Source of the DNA: Planctomycetota bacterium
GTDB taxonomy: Bacteria; Planctomycetota; B15-G4; SIAN01
DNA: 51,690 nt
Assembly: GCA_009691715.1 (NCBI GenBank)
Contig: SIAN01000029.1
Span: 1 to 51,690, forward strand
Direction of reading: 5' to 3'
Shown here: in pieces, positions 1 to 8,107 of the stretch
Layout: each line of letters begins with the position of its first letter
How positions within the stretch are numbered: position 1 is the stretch's first letter
Notes under the pieces: generated by a model
What the model was told of the DNA's origin: nothing
Database searches by the model: none
What the model saw: the letters and a program-made list of their open reading frames with translations, nothing else
Program-made: the position numbers and the translations under genes

Positions 1-1000
1 CGGCTGTCAGCCCCGCCGGCAGCCCCGCCGGCAGCCCCGCCGGCACGCCACCGTCCGCGCCTCCTGCGGCGATCAGCGCGGTCCCCTTCGCCTTCGCCCA
101 CGCTTCGGGCAACGGCTCGAACTCGATGCCGAGCTTGCGCCGCACGTGGCTCAGCGCCTCTTTCGGCGGCGTGCGCTTCGCCAGTGCCTCGCGCCATTCG
201 CGCTCGAGCTGCCCTAATCCCTTGCCGAGCCAGCGGTGCGCCTCGCTCGCGTCGACGTACCACTGCTTCACCTTGCCGATGCCGTGCTTTTCCACCAGCC
301 AGCCGACGAAGCTGCCGGCGACGTGGTAGGGATGGACGCCTGGCTTCGCGCCCTCCGGCCACCGCCGCCGGAACTCCTGCAGCGACTCGGGCAACCGGCC
401 GAGCTGCGCGTAGCAGGCGCCCCAGTCGGCGATCGCGAAGCCTTCGTCGCTCACCGCCAACGCGGTCGCGAGCCCTTCCACCACGAAGCCATCGGCACCC
501 GTGCCATCCGGGTGCGGCGGAAACTGCAGCGCGAAGATGTGGACGAGCTCGTGGCAGCCGCGAAAGTCATGCGCCTGATGGACGCTGACGGTGCCAGTCG
601 AGAAGGCGACCGTGCCGGCCGCCGCACCGCTGAGGGCCACCATTTCGTCGATACTTCGGTAGAGGAAGAAGTGGACGCGCCCGCGGTATTTGAGCGCGAG
701 CGTCTTCTCGAGCCCTTCAAAAGCACTCACGTTGGCGCTCACCGCGGCATCGAGGTCCGCCGGCCGGATCGCACCCGCCTCAAAATGGAACAGCGCGCTT
801 TTCGTCTCGCGGCGTTCGGTGAGCGTCGCCATCACCGTGCGATCGAGATCGGTCAGCGCTGCGTCGTCAACTGCGACCTGTGCCATTCGCCGCGGCAGGG
901 CGCTGTGCAGCACCACCGGCACCACCGGCGCGACCAGCGCCGCCGGTTCCACCGGCTCCGTCGACGCCAGCCCGAGCAGCAGCCATCCACGTGCGAGCAT
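1..1000 (-). CDS. Putative secreted gluzincin metallopeptidase (peptidase-MA-like), 3' end cut by window edge
   Basis: The frame is open from the ATG at 1000 to the left edge with no stop, so the C-terminus lies outside the window. The first residues are hydrophobic (MLARGWLLLGLAS), suggesting export. A zinc-protease HELVH motif sits at residues 150-154, and a second acidic residue, E175 in VEGLATAL, follows 20 residues later. HExxH plus a downstream E in an EGLA context is the gluzincin arrangement of peptidase-MA-like families. The visible C-terminal part carries PAGL repeats. It lies 44 bp downstream of the oxidase subunit III gene on the same strand and may be co-transcribed with it. Substrate unknown; a catalytically inactive homologue is possible. 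Confidence 0.7.
   Translation of the reverse strand, partial: MLARGWLLLGLASTEPVEPAALVAPVVPVVLHSALPRRMAQVAVDDAALTDLDRTVMATLTERRETKSALFHFEAGAIRPADLDAAVSANVSAFEGLEKTLALKYRGRVHFFLYRSIDEMVALSGAAAGTVAFSTGTVSVHQAHDFRGCHELVHIFALQFPPHPDGTGADGFVVEGLATALAVSDEGFAIADWGACYAQLGRLPESLQEFRRRWPEGAKPGVHPYHVAGSFVGWLVEKHGIGKVKQWYVDASEAHRWLGKGLGQLEREWREALAKRTPPKEALSHVRRKLGIEFEPLPEAWAKAKGTALIAAGGADGGVPAGLPAGLPAGLTA
8..43. repeat. Three perfect 12-bp tandem repeats (CAGCCCCGCCGG)
   Basis: Three head-to-tail copies of a 12-mer lie inside the left-edge peptidase-like gene. Read on the minus strand they encode PAGL repeats near the end of the visible protein. The unit is a multiple of three, so copy number can change without a frameshift. 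Confidence 0.85.
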
Positions 1001-1044
1001 CGCGCTCAGCTTCGAGCTCCGAACGGCCGCGCGTGACGGCCGGC

Positions 1045-1767
1045 TCAGCCGATCAGCGAGGCGTAGATCACCAGCCAGGCGACGTCGACGAAGTGCCAAA
1101 ACAATGCAGCGACCTCGACCGAGCTGGCCAGCCGCATCGGTAAGTACCCGCGCAGCGCCAGGACGCTCGCTCGCAGCAGCAACAGCGCGCCGGCGGCGAC
1201 GTGGGCGAAGTGCAGCGTCGTCAGCAGCCAGAAGTTGCCGCCGTAGTTATTGGTCCGCGGCAGGAAGCCGGCGGCTCGCAACTCCTGCCAGCCAAACCAC
1301 TGCACGCCGAGGAAGGCGAACGCGAGCAACGTCGTCGCGACCAAGCTGACGGCCATCGCGCGCTGGCGGCCGCGTCGCTGTGCGACGTGGGCAACGATCA
1401 ACGCCACGCTGCTCGCGAGGATCACGCCGGTGTTCCAGCCGAGCCAGTCAGGCAACGCGGGCGAACCGGCCGGCGGCCATTGCGGTGCCGCGCGGCGCAG
1501 CACCAGGAACGCGCCGATCAGCCCGATGAAGAGCATCGTCGACGCGCTCAGCAGCAGGAACATGAGCATCCGCGCGTTCATCGCCCGCAGTTCCGGCGCG
1601 CGCGCGTCGCTGCCGTCGCCCGGCCTGCGACCGCCGCCACCGCTGCCGCCCCATCCCCCTCCGCCGTCACGACCGCTGCCGCTGCCGCTGCCACCGGGGC
1701 CAGTTCCGGTTCCGGTGCCAGCCACTGCGCCCGCTCGATCGAGCACTCCGCCCGCTGGCGCGTTCAC
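1045..1767 (-). CDS. Heme-copper oxidase subunit III (cytochrome c oxidase)
   Basis: Integral membrane subunit of a terminal heme-copper oxidase, about 240 aa from a GTG start whose bases overlap the stop of the upstream 77-aa gene (GTGA). From the internal ATG at 1581 (MNARMLMF) the sequence is a standard subunit III with about five membrane helices. Characteristic segments are LGVQWFGWQEL, NFWLLTTLHFAHVAAG and the C-terminal FWHFVDVAWLVIYASLIG. Between the GTG and that ATG lies a low-complexity Gly/Ser/Arg-rich stretch of about 45 residues, unusual for the family. The true start could therefore be 1581 (178 aa). Subunits I and II are not in the window. Confidence 0.88.
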   Translation of the reverse strand: MNAPAGGVLDRAGAVAGTGTGTGPGGSGSGSGRDGGGGWGGSGGGGRRPGDGSDARAPELRAMNARMLMFLLLSASTMLFIGLIGAFLVLRRAAPQWPPAGSPALPDWLGWNTGVILASSVALIVAHVAQRRGRQRAMAVSLVATTLLAFAFLGVQWFGWQELRAAGFLPRTNNYGGNFWLLTTLHFAHVAAGALLLLRASVLALRGYLPMRLASSVEVAALFWHFVDVAWLVIYASLIG

Positions 1768-1997
1768 TTCGGCTCCTTCGCGCCCGGTGAATCGAGGTTC
1801 ACGTAGCGCTTGAGATGAGTCAGGTACCAGGTGAGAGCCGCGGCCACGAGCGCGCACGCGACGACGATGCAAAGGGCCGCGACTGATCCGTCGCGCTGCC
1901 ACCGCTGCGACTGGTACCAGCCGAAGTAACACAGGAACGCAATCATCGTCGCGATCAAGATGCGATGGAGCGTGATCAGTTTCACGCGGCGGAGCAT
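1764..1997 (-). CDS. Small two-helix membrane protein upstream of oxidase subunit III
   Basis: 77 aa from the ATG at 1997 (MLRRVKLITLHRI), with two hydrophobic segments (IATMIAFLCYFGWY and VAALCIVVACALVAAALTWY) and a charged tail. The stop overlaps the GTG of the subunit III gene, so the two are probably translationally coupled. The position suggests an accessory or small structural oxidase subunit, but no family signature is recognisable. An in-frame start further upstream exists at 2045; the shorter form is preferred because it begins just before the first helix. Confidence 0.65.
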   Translation of the reverse strand: MLRRVKLITLHRILIATMIAFLCYFGWYQSQRWQRDGSVAALCIVVACALVAAALTWYLTHLKRYVNLDSPGAKEPK

Positions 1998-2056
1998 AGC
2001 CAGCCTCGCAGCGCCCCTCTGCGGCACCCATCGCGGGCGTACCATCGCCGCGATTC

Positions 2057-2064
2057 GAGGAGAG
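2057..2064 (+). promoter_or_regulatory. Shine-Dalgarno GAGGAGAG setting a GTG start
   Basis: GAGGAGAG ends 5 nt before the GTG at 2070. This selects that codon over the far-upstream in-frame start, whose extra residues do not resemble the family. Confidence 0.75.
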
Positions 2065-2069
2065 CACTC

Positions 2070-2666
2070 GTGGTCCGCGCCACCGCCACATCTGCGGCTC
2101 CGACCATCGCGTTCGCCGCCGCGACGCCTCCGCTCGCCGAGCGACGGGTCGCTTCTCCGGTCGGCACGCTGCTACTTGTCGCCGACAGCGCCGCGGTTCG
2201 CGCGGTGCAGTTCCTCGATTCGCTCGACCAGCACCGGCTCGCCGTTCCGCGTGCCACCGACCGCGTCCTCGCCACGTCGACCGCTGCAGCGCCGGCGGCG
2301 GCGACTGCGATCGCCGCCGCGCGCCGCCTCCTCGACCAACTCGAACGAGAACTCGGCGAATTCTTCGCCGGCCGCCGCCGCGAGTTCAGCGTCCCGGTCG
2401 CGCCGCGCGGCACCCCGTTCCAAGAGCGCGTGTGGCGCGCGCTACTCGAGATCCCGTACGGCACGACGGCGAGCTATGGCGACATCGCGCGCGCGATTGG
2501 CTCCCCCGGCGCGGCCCGCGCCATCGGCGGCGCGAACCATGAGAATCCGATCGCGATCGTGATCCCCTGCCATCGCGTGATTGGCGCCAACTCGAAACTG
2601 GTCGGCTACGGCGGCGGTCTCGATCGGAAGCATCGGCTGCTCGCGCTCGAACGGGCGCACGGCTAG
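2070..2666 (+). CDS. ogt: Methylated-DNA--[protein]-cysteine S-methyltransferase
   Basis: Suicide repair protein that moves the alkyl group of O6-alkylguanine (and O4-alkylthymine) in DNA to its own cysteine. About 198 aa from a GTG with a strong Shine-Dalgarno. The C-terminal DNA-binding domain is textbook: TPFQERVWRALLEIPYGTTA, SYGDIARAIGSPGAARAIG, and the active-site IPCHRVIG with acceptor C167, followed by GYGGGLDRKHRLLALE. The N-terminal ribonuclease-like domain is weakly conserved and Ala-rich. It is divergent from the oxidase operon, whose first start codon is about 70 bp away. Confidence 0.92.
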   Translation: MVRATATSAAPTIAFAAATPPLAERRVASPVGTLLLVADSAAVRAVQFLDSLDQHRLAVPRATDRVLATSTAAAPAAATAIAAARRLLDQLERELGEFFAGRRREFSVPVAPRGTPFQERVWRALLEIPYGTTASYGDIARAIGSPGAARAIGGANHENPIAIVIPCHRVIGANSKLVGYGGGLDRKHRLLALERAHG

Positions 2667-2763
2667 AACGCGACGCTTTCGCGCTCGTTCACCGGCCTGC
2701 GGGCGCCAACGCAATCGCTTCGCGCCCTTCTAAAACGGAGCTCGACATGACCCGGAACTCGAC

Positions 2764-3783
2764 ATGACAGCACTGCGCTCGCTCGTGCGGCCGATCGCGA
2801 GGAGTCTCCTCATGCTGACAGTCGCGGCCGGCCTGGTCACGGCGCAGTCGGCGCCGGTCACGGCACCGAACCGCACGGCCGCTGTTGTAGACACCGGCGA
2901 CGGCGGCGACGACGCGGCGGCAAAGCCGGCGGCGCCGGTCGCCGCAACCACGAAGAGCCGGATGGAGTACTTCCAACACGAGTCCGAACTGCTGAAGACG
3001 ACGCTCAACATCGGCGTCTACGTTCCGGCCGGCTACGAAGGCGGCAGCGAGCACTACCCCGTCCTCTATTTCCTGCATGGTTTGTGGGGCTCCGCTCGCA
3101 AGTGGGAGGAGCGCGCCACGCCGACCGCGCTCGACGGGCTGATCGCCGACGGCAAGGCGCCACCGATGCTGGTCGTCTGCCCCGACGGCAACAACTCGAT
3201 GTACGTCGACGCGCTCGAGGTCGAGGCGCCGTGGAACGAATTCCTCGCCTCCGAGCTGGTCGAGCTGATCGACGGCAAGTACCGCACGATCGCGAAGCGC
3301 GAGTCGCGCGGCGTCAACGGCGACTCGATGGGCGGCTACGGGGCGTTCAACCTCGCGTTCAAGCACCCCGACATCTTCAGCGCCGTGAGCGCGCACGAAG
3401 CCGCGATCTACCCGGTCGACCCCGACCAACTGCCGGACCGGATCAAGCAGTTCGCCGCGCAGTGGAAGCCGGTCTACGGCTGGCCGATCGACGTCGCGAA
3501 CTGGAAGGTCTGGAACCCGCTCGAGCTTGCGGCGACGCTGCCGGTGGCGACGCTGAGTCAGCTCGCGATCTACTTCGACTGCGGCGACAAGGACCGCTAC
3601 GGCTTCGCCAAGACCAACTTGGAACTGCACGACCTGTTGGAAAAGCGCAAGGTCGCCCACGAGTGGTTCCTGCGCGACGGCGGCCACGGACGCGACTACT
3701 TCAGCGAGTACGTGGTCGAATCGCTGCAATTCCACGGCAAGCTGTTCCGCGCCGCCGCAACCGCGAAACCGTCGAACCAGTGA
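2764..3783 (+). CDS. Secreted esterase, esterase D/Ag85-like alpha/beta hydrolase
   Basis: 339 aa with an N-terminal signal-like segment (SLLMLTVAAGLVTAQSAP). The putative esterase family (PF00756) pattern is clear: PVLYFLHGLWGSARKW (oxyanion loop), MLVVCPDGNNSMY, the nucleophile elbow GDSMGGYGAF with S188, and a C-terminal GGHGRDYF carrying the probable catalytic H308. The likely reaction is hydrolysis of a carboxylic ester; substrate unknown. A near-repeat around the start (ACTCGACATGAC twice) creates an upstream ATG at 2750 that opens only a six-codon ORF ending at the real start region. Confidence 0.85.
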   Translation: MTALRSLVRPIARSLLMLTVAAGLVTAQSAPVTAPNRTAAVVDTGDGGDDAAAKPAAPVAATTKSRMEYFQHESELLKTTLNIGVYVPAGYEGGSEHYPVLYFLHGLWGSARKWEERATPTALDGLIADGKAPPMLVVCPDGNNSMYVDALEVEAPWNEFLASELVELIDGKYRTIAKRESRGVNGDSMGGYGAFNLAFKHPDIFSAVSAHEAAIYPVDPDQLPDRIKQFAAQWKPVYGWPIDVANWKVWNPLELAATLPVATLSQLAIYFDCGDKDRYGFAKTNLELHDLLEKRKVAHEWFLRDGGHGRDYFSEYVVESLQFHGKLFRAAATAKPSNQ

Positions 3784-3832
3784 CTCGTTCCGGGCGTCCG
3801 GCGGCTGCCGATCCTTCTCCGCGAGACCTCAT

Positions 3833-4027
3833 GTGCTGCGAGCGCTGACCGACTGGATCGACAGCTTCCCGGTCTGGGCCGTGGTGGCGGCTGCGTTCGC
3901 CGTCGGCTCGCTCGTCGGCGTCGCGCTGCGCATCGCGCGCAAAGGCAAGTGGGAAGAGAAAGAGCGGCTCGAGGCGGCGAAAGAAGCGAAGCGCGCCGCG
4001 AACTCGGCCGGCGCGACGTCGCCATGA
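3833..4027 (+). CDS. Small single-span membrane protein with charged tail
   Basis: 64 aa from a GTG start. One membrane helix (VWAVVAAAFAVGSLVGVALRI) is followed by a Lys/Glu/Ala-rich, probably helical cytoplasmic tail (KGKWEEKERLEAAKEAK). Its TGA overlaps the ATG of the next gene (ATGA), supporting a real coupled gene. No family recognised. Confidence 0.6.
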   Translation: MLRALTDWIDSFPVWAVVAAAFAVGSLVGVALRIARKGKWEEKERLEAAKEAKRAANSAGATSP

Positions 4028-6213
4028 AGCGTGCTGGGTTCGGCGCTGCAATCCTCGCGCTGGCCGGAGCAAGCGCCGCGCAAGACGTTCCCTCGGAAGA
4101 CGTTCCGTCGGAAGACGTGGCCCCGCCACCGCCGCAACTCCTGACTTGCACGATCGACGCGCGCGCGCGACCGCAACGTGCGACGCTCGACTTCACGCTT
4201 GGCGAAGAGGGCCGCTCGTTGCTCTTCGTGGAGCTCTGCCCGCAGGGCGGCGAGCAGCCGCCCCTCCTTCGCGAGCTGTCGCTGCGCTTCGATCCGTTCG
4301 AGGGCGCGCACTGGCACTGGACGCTGCGCTCCGCCGACCAGCCGGCCGACGTGCAGTTCGACGCCGCGAGCCGCAGCACCACCAGCACCCCGCTGACGCA
4401 GATCCCCGAGCCGAAGGGGCTGCACTACTCGCTGGTCCTCGACTTCCACGCCGGCGGCGGCCTCACGGTCGCGTTCGCCGATGGCATCCCGGTGATGGCC
4501 GCGCAGTTCGGCGGCACTGAACCGCTCGACATGACGATCCGCACCAGCGGCGAACTGTCAAAGCTTGCGCTCGGTGCCGTGACCGCCGTCGGCGACGAGC
4601 GGCTCGCGACAGCGCTGGCGGCGATGGGCCACTCGGGGAAAGCTTGGATCGGTTTGTCGCCTTGGCTTGCAGCGCCAGCCCCCCCTCAAGGCCCGCTCAC
4701 GTATTCGGGGCCGGGATTCTCGTTCGGCCGGCTGCCGACCGACCCGCCAGAACCGCCGCCGTTGATCTTTCGCACCACCACGTTGGACCAGGCCGCGATC
4801 GATCGAATCGCTCTTCCGCCGCTCGTCGCGGTGCGTCCGCTCGAGCCGCGCACCAGCCGTGAGGGCCGGCTCTCCCGCTTCATCCTCGAGCCGCGCGCGG
4901 GCGTCGAGGTGCCGGTGGTGGTGATCGAACCCGCGACGCGAAACCCCGCCGCACCGCTCATCGTGCTCGCCTGCGGTGGCGCGCTCGGCAAGGCTGCGCC
5001 CGACGCGTTGACGCATCAGGCGAAGCTCGCCGCCAACGGCCAGGTCGTGGTCGCCTTCGACCTGCTCGGCGGCGGCGAGCGGCGGCGCAACCAGTCGTAC
5101 GACTCCCTCGACGAGCTGGAACTTCGGCTCGTCAACGGCGACGCCGGCGATGTCGCGCTCGAGGAGTTGCTGCAGATTCGCCGCTTCGCGCTCGGGCAAT
5201 CGTTCGCCGCGGGATCGAGCATCGAGCTCACCGAAGTGGAGCTCGATGCCGCGGCGGTGCGCGCGCTTCCGTCGACGCACTGGCTGTCGCGCGCGAACGT
5301 GGTCGCGTCGCCGCCGAACGACGCCTCCGCCAGCCCAACGCTCACCGACTCCGCAGTCTTCGGCGAGGAATACCTGCGCGCGCGCTACAACTCCGAGCTC
5401 TTTCGCTTGGCGGTCGCACGTCGCGAGTCAGTCGACGCGCCCTACTTGGAACAGTCGCTGCTCGGTCGGATCTACCATCGCCGGAACCAATTCGGAGCGG
5501 ATTGGCGGGCGCTTCGCTGGCGACAGGATGGCGTGATCGAAGGGATCGAAAACGATGAGCCGGCTGAAGAACGGCTTCGGTCTGCGCCGCGCCCTCGCGC
5601 GACGATCGGCGTCTCCGACTTCGGGCCGCGCGCCGCACTCTTCCGCGCGATCGCGACGTTTCCTACGGACGCTGCCGACCCTCCGAGCGCAGAAGGAGCG
5701 TGGATCGGACTCAACGGCACGGACCTGAATTCGAGACCGCTGCCGAACGACGACCAGACCGGCCTCGACCTCGCGCTGGAGCGTCTCATCGACGTGATCC
5801 ACCGCGCATCGGTCTCCCGCGATGCCCGCTTTCCACCGACCAAGGTCCGCCTGGTCGCCGAAGGCGCGTGGGGCGTCGTCGCGCTCCTTGCCGCCATCCA
5901 GTCGCCTGAACACATCGAATCGCTCACCGTCTACGACGCGCTGCCGTCGTTCGAACTTCTGCTCCGCCGTCCCGACGACGCCGTCCGCGCCGACCCTCGC
6001 TTCGGTCTGCTGACCCAGGGCATGCCGGCAGCGCTTTTCGTGCAGAACGTCTTCTCGCGCTACGACCTCGAGGAGGTCGTGCTGGCGCTGCGCGCCGCCG
6101 GCGTCACGGTCGACTGGCGCGATCCGGTCGACGCGCTACGCCGACCGCTCGACCGCCATGGCCGGCTCGCAATGTGGCCACGCGTGCGCCACGCGGAACG
6201 CCCGCCGCGGTAA
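4024..6213 (+). CDS. Large secreted alpha/beta-hydrolase-like protein lacking the usual nucleophile elbow
   Basis: 729 aa from an ATG overlapping the previous stop, with a clean signal peptide (MKRAGFGAAILALAGASAAQ). The first ~280 residues look like a beta-rich accessory region. From residue ~300 there are hydrolase-fold strands: APLIVLACGGALGKAAP, QVVVAFDLLGGGERR, and a late RLVAEGAWGVVALLAAIQSP at the place where a nucleophile elbow would be. That elbow reads EGAWG, with no Ser, Asp or Cys nucleophile. Acetyl-xylan-esterase-like planctomycete proteins have a similar architecture, so this may be an inactive or mechanistically different relative. The 3' end overlaps the GT39 remnant by about 40 bp. 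Confidence 0.6.
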   Translation: MKRAGFGAAILALAGASAAQDVPSEDVPSEDVAPPPPQLLTCTIDARARPQRATLDFTLGEEGRSLLFVELCPQGGEQPPLLRELSLRFDPFEGAHWHWTLRSADQPADVQFDAASRSTTSTPLTQIPEPKGLHYSLVLDFHAGGGLTVAFADGIPVMAAQFGGTEPLDMTIRTSGELSKLALGAVTAVGDERLATALAAMGHSGKAWIGLSPWLAAPAPPQGPLTYSGPGFSFGRLPTDPPEPPPLIFRTTTLDQAAIDRIALPPLVAVRPLEPRTSREGRLSRFILEPRAGVEVPVVVIEPATRNPAAPLIVLACGGALGKAAPDALTHQAKLAANGQVVVAFDLLGGGERRRNQSYDSLDELELRLVNGDAGDVALEELLQIRRFALGQSFAAGSSIELTEVELDAAAVRALPSTHWLSRANVVASPPNDASASPTLTDSAVFGEEYLRARYNSELFRLAVARRESVDAPYLEQSLLGRIYHRRNQFGADWRALRWRQDGVIEGIENDEPAEERLRSAPRPRATIGVSDFGPRAALFRAIATFPTDAADPPSAEGAWIGLNGTDLNSRPLPNDDQTGLDLALERLIDVIHRASVSRDARFPPTKVRLVAEGAWGVVALLAAIQSPEHIESLTVYDALPSFELLLRRPDDAVRADPRFGLLTQGMPAALFVQNVFSRYDLEEVVLALRAAGVTVDWRDPVDALRRPLDRHGRLAMWPRVRHAERPPR

Positions 6214-7502
6214 GCGCCTCGCCGACGCCTGCTGCCGCCAGCCGATCGAGCGCGTGGCTTCTGATCGCGATCGCGCTGGTCGCGTTCGCGCTGCGGGTCG
6301 GCGTCACGGCGAAGTTCCAGGGGATCGGTGCGCCGCCTGACGCGGAGAGCAACCCCGACCAGGTCGAATACGAGAACTTCGCGTGGCGCCTCGCGAGCGG
6401 CCACGGCTACACGAAACCCGACGGCACGCCGACCGCGATCCGCCCGCCCGGGACCTCGGCCGCACTGCTGCCAGTCTATTGGCTGTGCGGACACGACTTC
6501 TTCGCCGCGCGCATCTGGTTCGCGACGCTCTCCGCGCTGAGCTGCCTGTTCACCAGCGTGATCGCGTAGCGGTTGTTCGGTGCTCGCGCAGGACTCTTCG
6601 CCGCGCTCGGCGTCGCCTTCCTGCCCTGCCATTTCTATTACGCGCAGCATTTCCTGTCCGAGGTGCCCTACGGCGCGCTCATCGCGCTCGCCTGCTTGCT
6701 CGGCATCGTGACCTTGCGCAGCGCCGACGCGGGCGAGCGGTGGCTGCTACCAGCGCTCGCGACCGGCCTGGTGTTCGGCACCGCGCTGCTGACGCGGCCT
6801 CAGGTTGCGTTCGCCGGCGCCATCGTTTTGGTCGGCGCGCTGCTCTCTCCGCGCGCGCTGCGGACGGCGCGGTTGCGCGCGGCACTGGTGATCAGCGCAA
6901 CATCGATGCTGCTGCTCGCACCGTGGGTCGTGCGCAATCACCTGGTCCTGGGCAAGACGACGCTTTCCACCATCGGCGGCTTCACGTTCTGGGGTGCGAA
7001 CAACGCCGTCATCGCCGCCGATCCCGACCAGATCGGGAGCTGGATGCCGGTCGACGCCTTGATCGACGCTGCTCACCCGCTCGACGGCGATGAACTCGCC
7101 AATGACGCCGCCGCCTGGAGCTACGGCCTCGACTACCTGCGCCAGAACGCCGCCGACGTGCCGCGCCTGCTGCTGATGAAGGTGGTCCGGCACTTCTCAG
7201 CGTTCCGCAACACCACCAATCGGATGGTCTACTGGAGCTTCGCCGTCAGCTGGCTGCTGGTGGCGCCGCTCGCGCTCGCAGGGATCGTGCTCGGCTGGCG
7301 CCGCGCGCGCGCGGCGATCGTGCTGCTGATGGCGCCCGTCGTCTCGACGCTGCTCACGGCGCTCGTCTTCTACGGCTCGATCCGGTTTCGCGACGCTGAC
7401 GCCGCGCTCTACATGGTGCCGGCGGCGGCTGCCGCCGTCGCGCTCGCCAAGCGACTTGGCATCCTCCGCGACGTCGCGTCGGACGCACCGCCTCGGCGTT
7501 GA
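6174..7502 (+). pseudogene. GT39-type (dolichol-phosphate-mannose/ArnT-like) membrane glycosyltransferase interrupted by in-frame TAG
   Basis: One continuous frame of about 443 codons, broken only by a TAG at 6567-6569. The N-terminal part has a first helix, the acidic motif SNPDQVEYENFAWRLASGHG and TAIRPPGTSAALL, typical of the first periplasmic loop of GT39/ArnT-like enzymes. After the TAG the frame continues with RLFGARAGLFAALGVAFLPC, HFLSEVPYGALIAL and further membrane helices. The TAG falls just before the common RLFG motif, where homologues have an ordinary residue. A single substitution or a sequencing error explains it; readthrough cannot be excluded. The likely start is GTG 6174. Confidence 0.75.
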
Positions 7503-7526
7503 GCTCCGCCGGTACACTCCTTCGCC

Positions 7527-8081
7527 ATGCCGAACCTTCGCGATGACCTGCTGGTCTGGATCGACCTCGAAATGACCGGGCTCGACTGCGGCAAGGACGT
7601 GATCGTCGAGATCGCGACGCTCATCACCGACAACTCGCTCGAGATCGTCGCCGAGGGGCCGGCCTACGCCATCTCCCGCCCGTCCGAAGTGCTCGACGCG
7701 ATGCAGCCGGTGGTGAAGGAGATGCACGCGAAGAACGGGCTGACCGAGCGCTGCCGCGCCTCGACCATCGGCCCGGCGCAGGCGGAGTTCGAGACGCTGC
7801 GCTTCGTGCAGGGCTTCTGCAAGGAACGCACGGCGCCGTTGTGCGGCAACTCGGTCTGGATGGATCGGCTGTTCCTCAATCGGCAGATGGGCACGCTCGA
7901 CCGCTACCTCCACCACCGCTGCGTCGACGTCAGCACGTTGAAGGAACTTGCGCGCCGCTGGCGGCCGGAGATCGCCTCGTCGGCACCGCAGAAGCCGGAG
8001 ACGCACCGCGCGCTCGACGACATCCGCGCGTCGCTCACCGAACTGAAGCACTACCGCGCCAAGTTCCTGCAGTTGCGCTGA
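7527..8081 (+). CDS. orn: Oligoribonuclease, 3'-5' exoribonuclease
   Basis: 184 aa, full family length. It degrades 2-5 nt RNA fragments (nanoRNA, pGpG) to mononucleotides in the cytoplasm. DEDDh exonuclease motifs are all present: Exo I VWIDLEMTGLD (D13, E15), Exo II around GNSVWMDRLFLNRQM, and Exo III HRALDDI (H160, D165). It starts at an ATG 24 bp after the interrupted glycosyltransferase and is followed 26 bp later by kynA on the same strand. Confidence 0.96.
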   Translation: MPNLRDDLLVWIDLEMTGLDCGKDVIVEIATLITDNSLEIVAEGPAYAISRPSEVLDAMQPVVKEMHAKNGLTERCRASTIGPAQAEFETLRFVQGFCKERTAPLCGNSVWMDRLFLNRQMGTLDRYLHHRCVDVSTLKELARRWRPEIASSAPQKPETHRALDDIRASLTELKHYRAKFLQLR

Positions 8082-8093
8082 GCGGGACCGTTC

Positions 8094-8100
8094 AAGGGAG
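8094..8100 (+). promoter_or_regulatory. Shine-Dalgarno AGGGAG-type site for kynA
   Basis: AAGGGAG ends 7 nt before the GTG at 8108. It fixes that start rather than the long upstream frame that runs through orn. Confidence 0.7.
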
Positions 8101-8107
8101 CCGCGCC

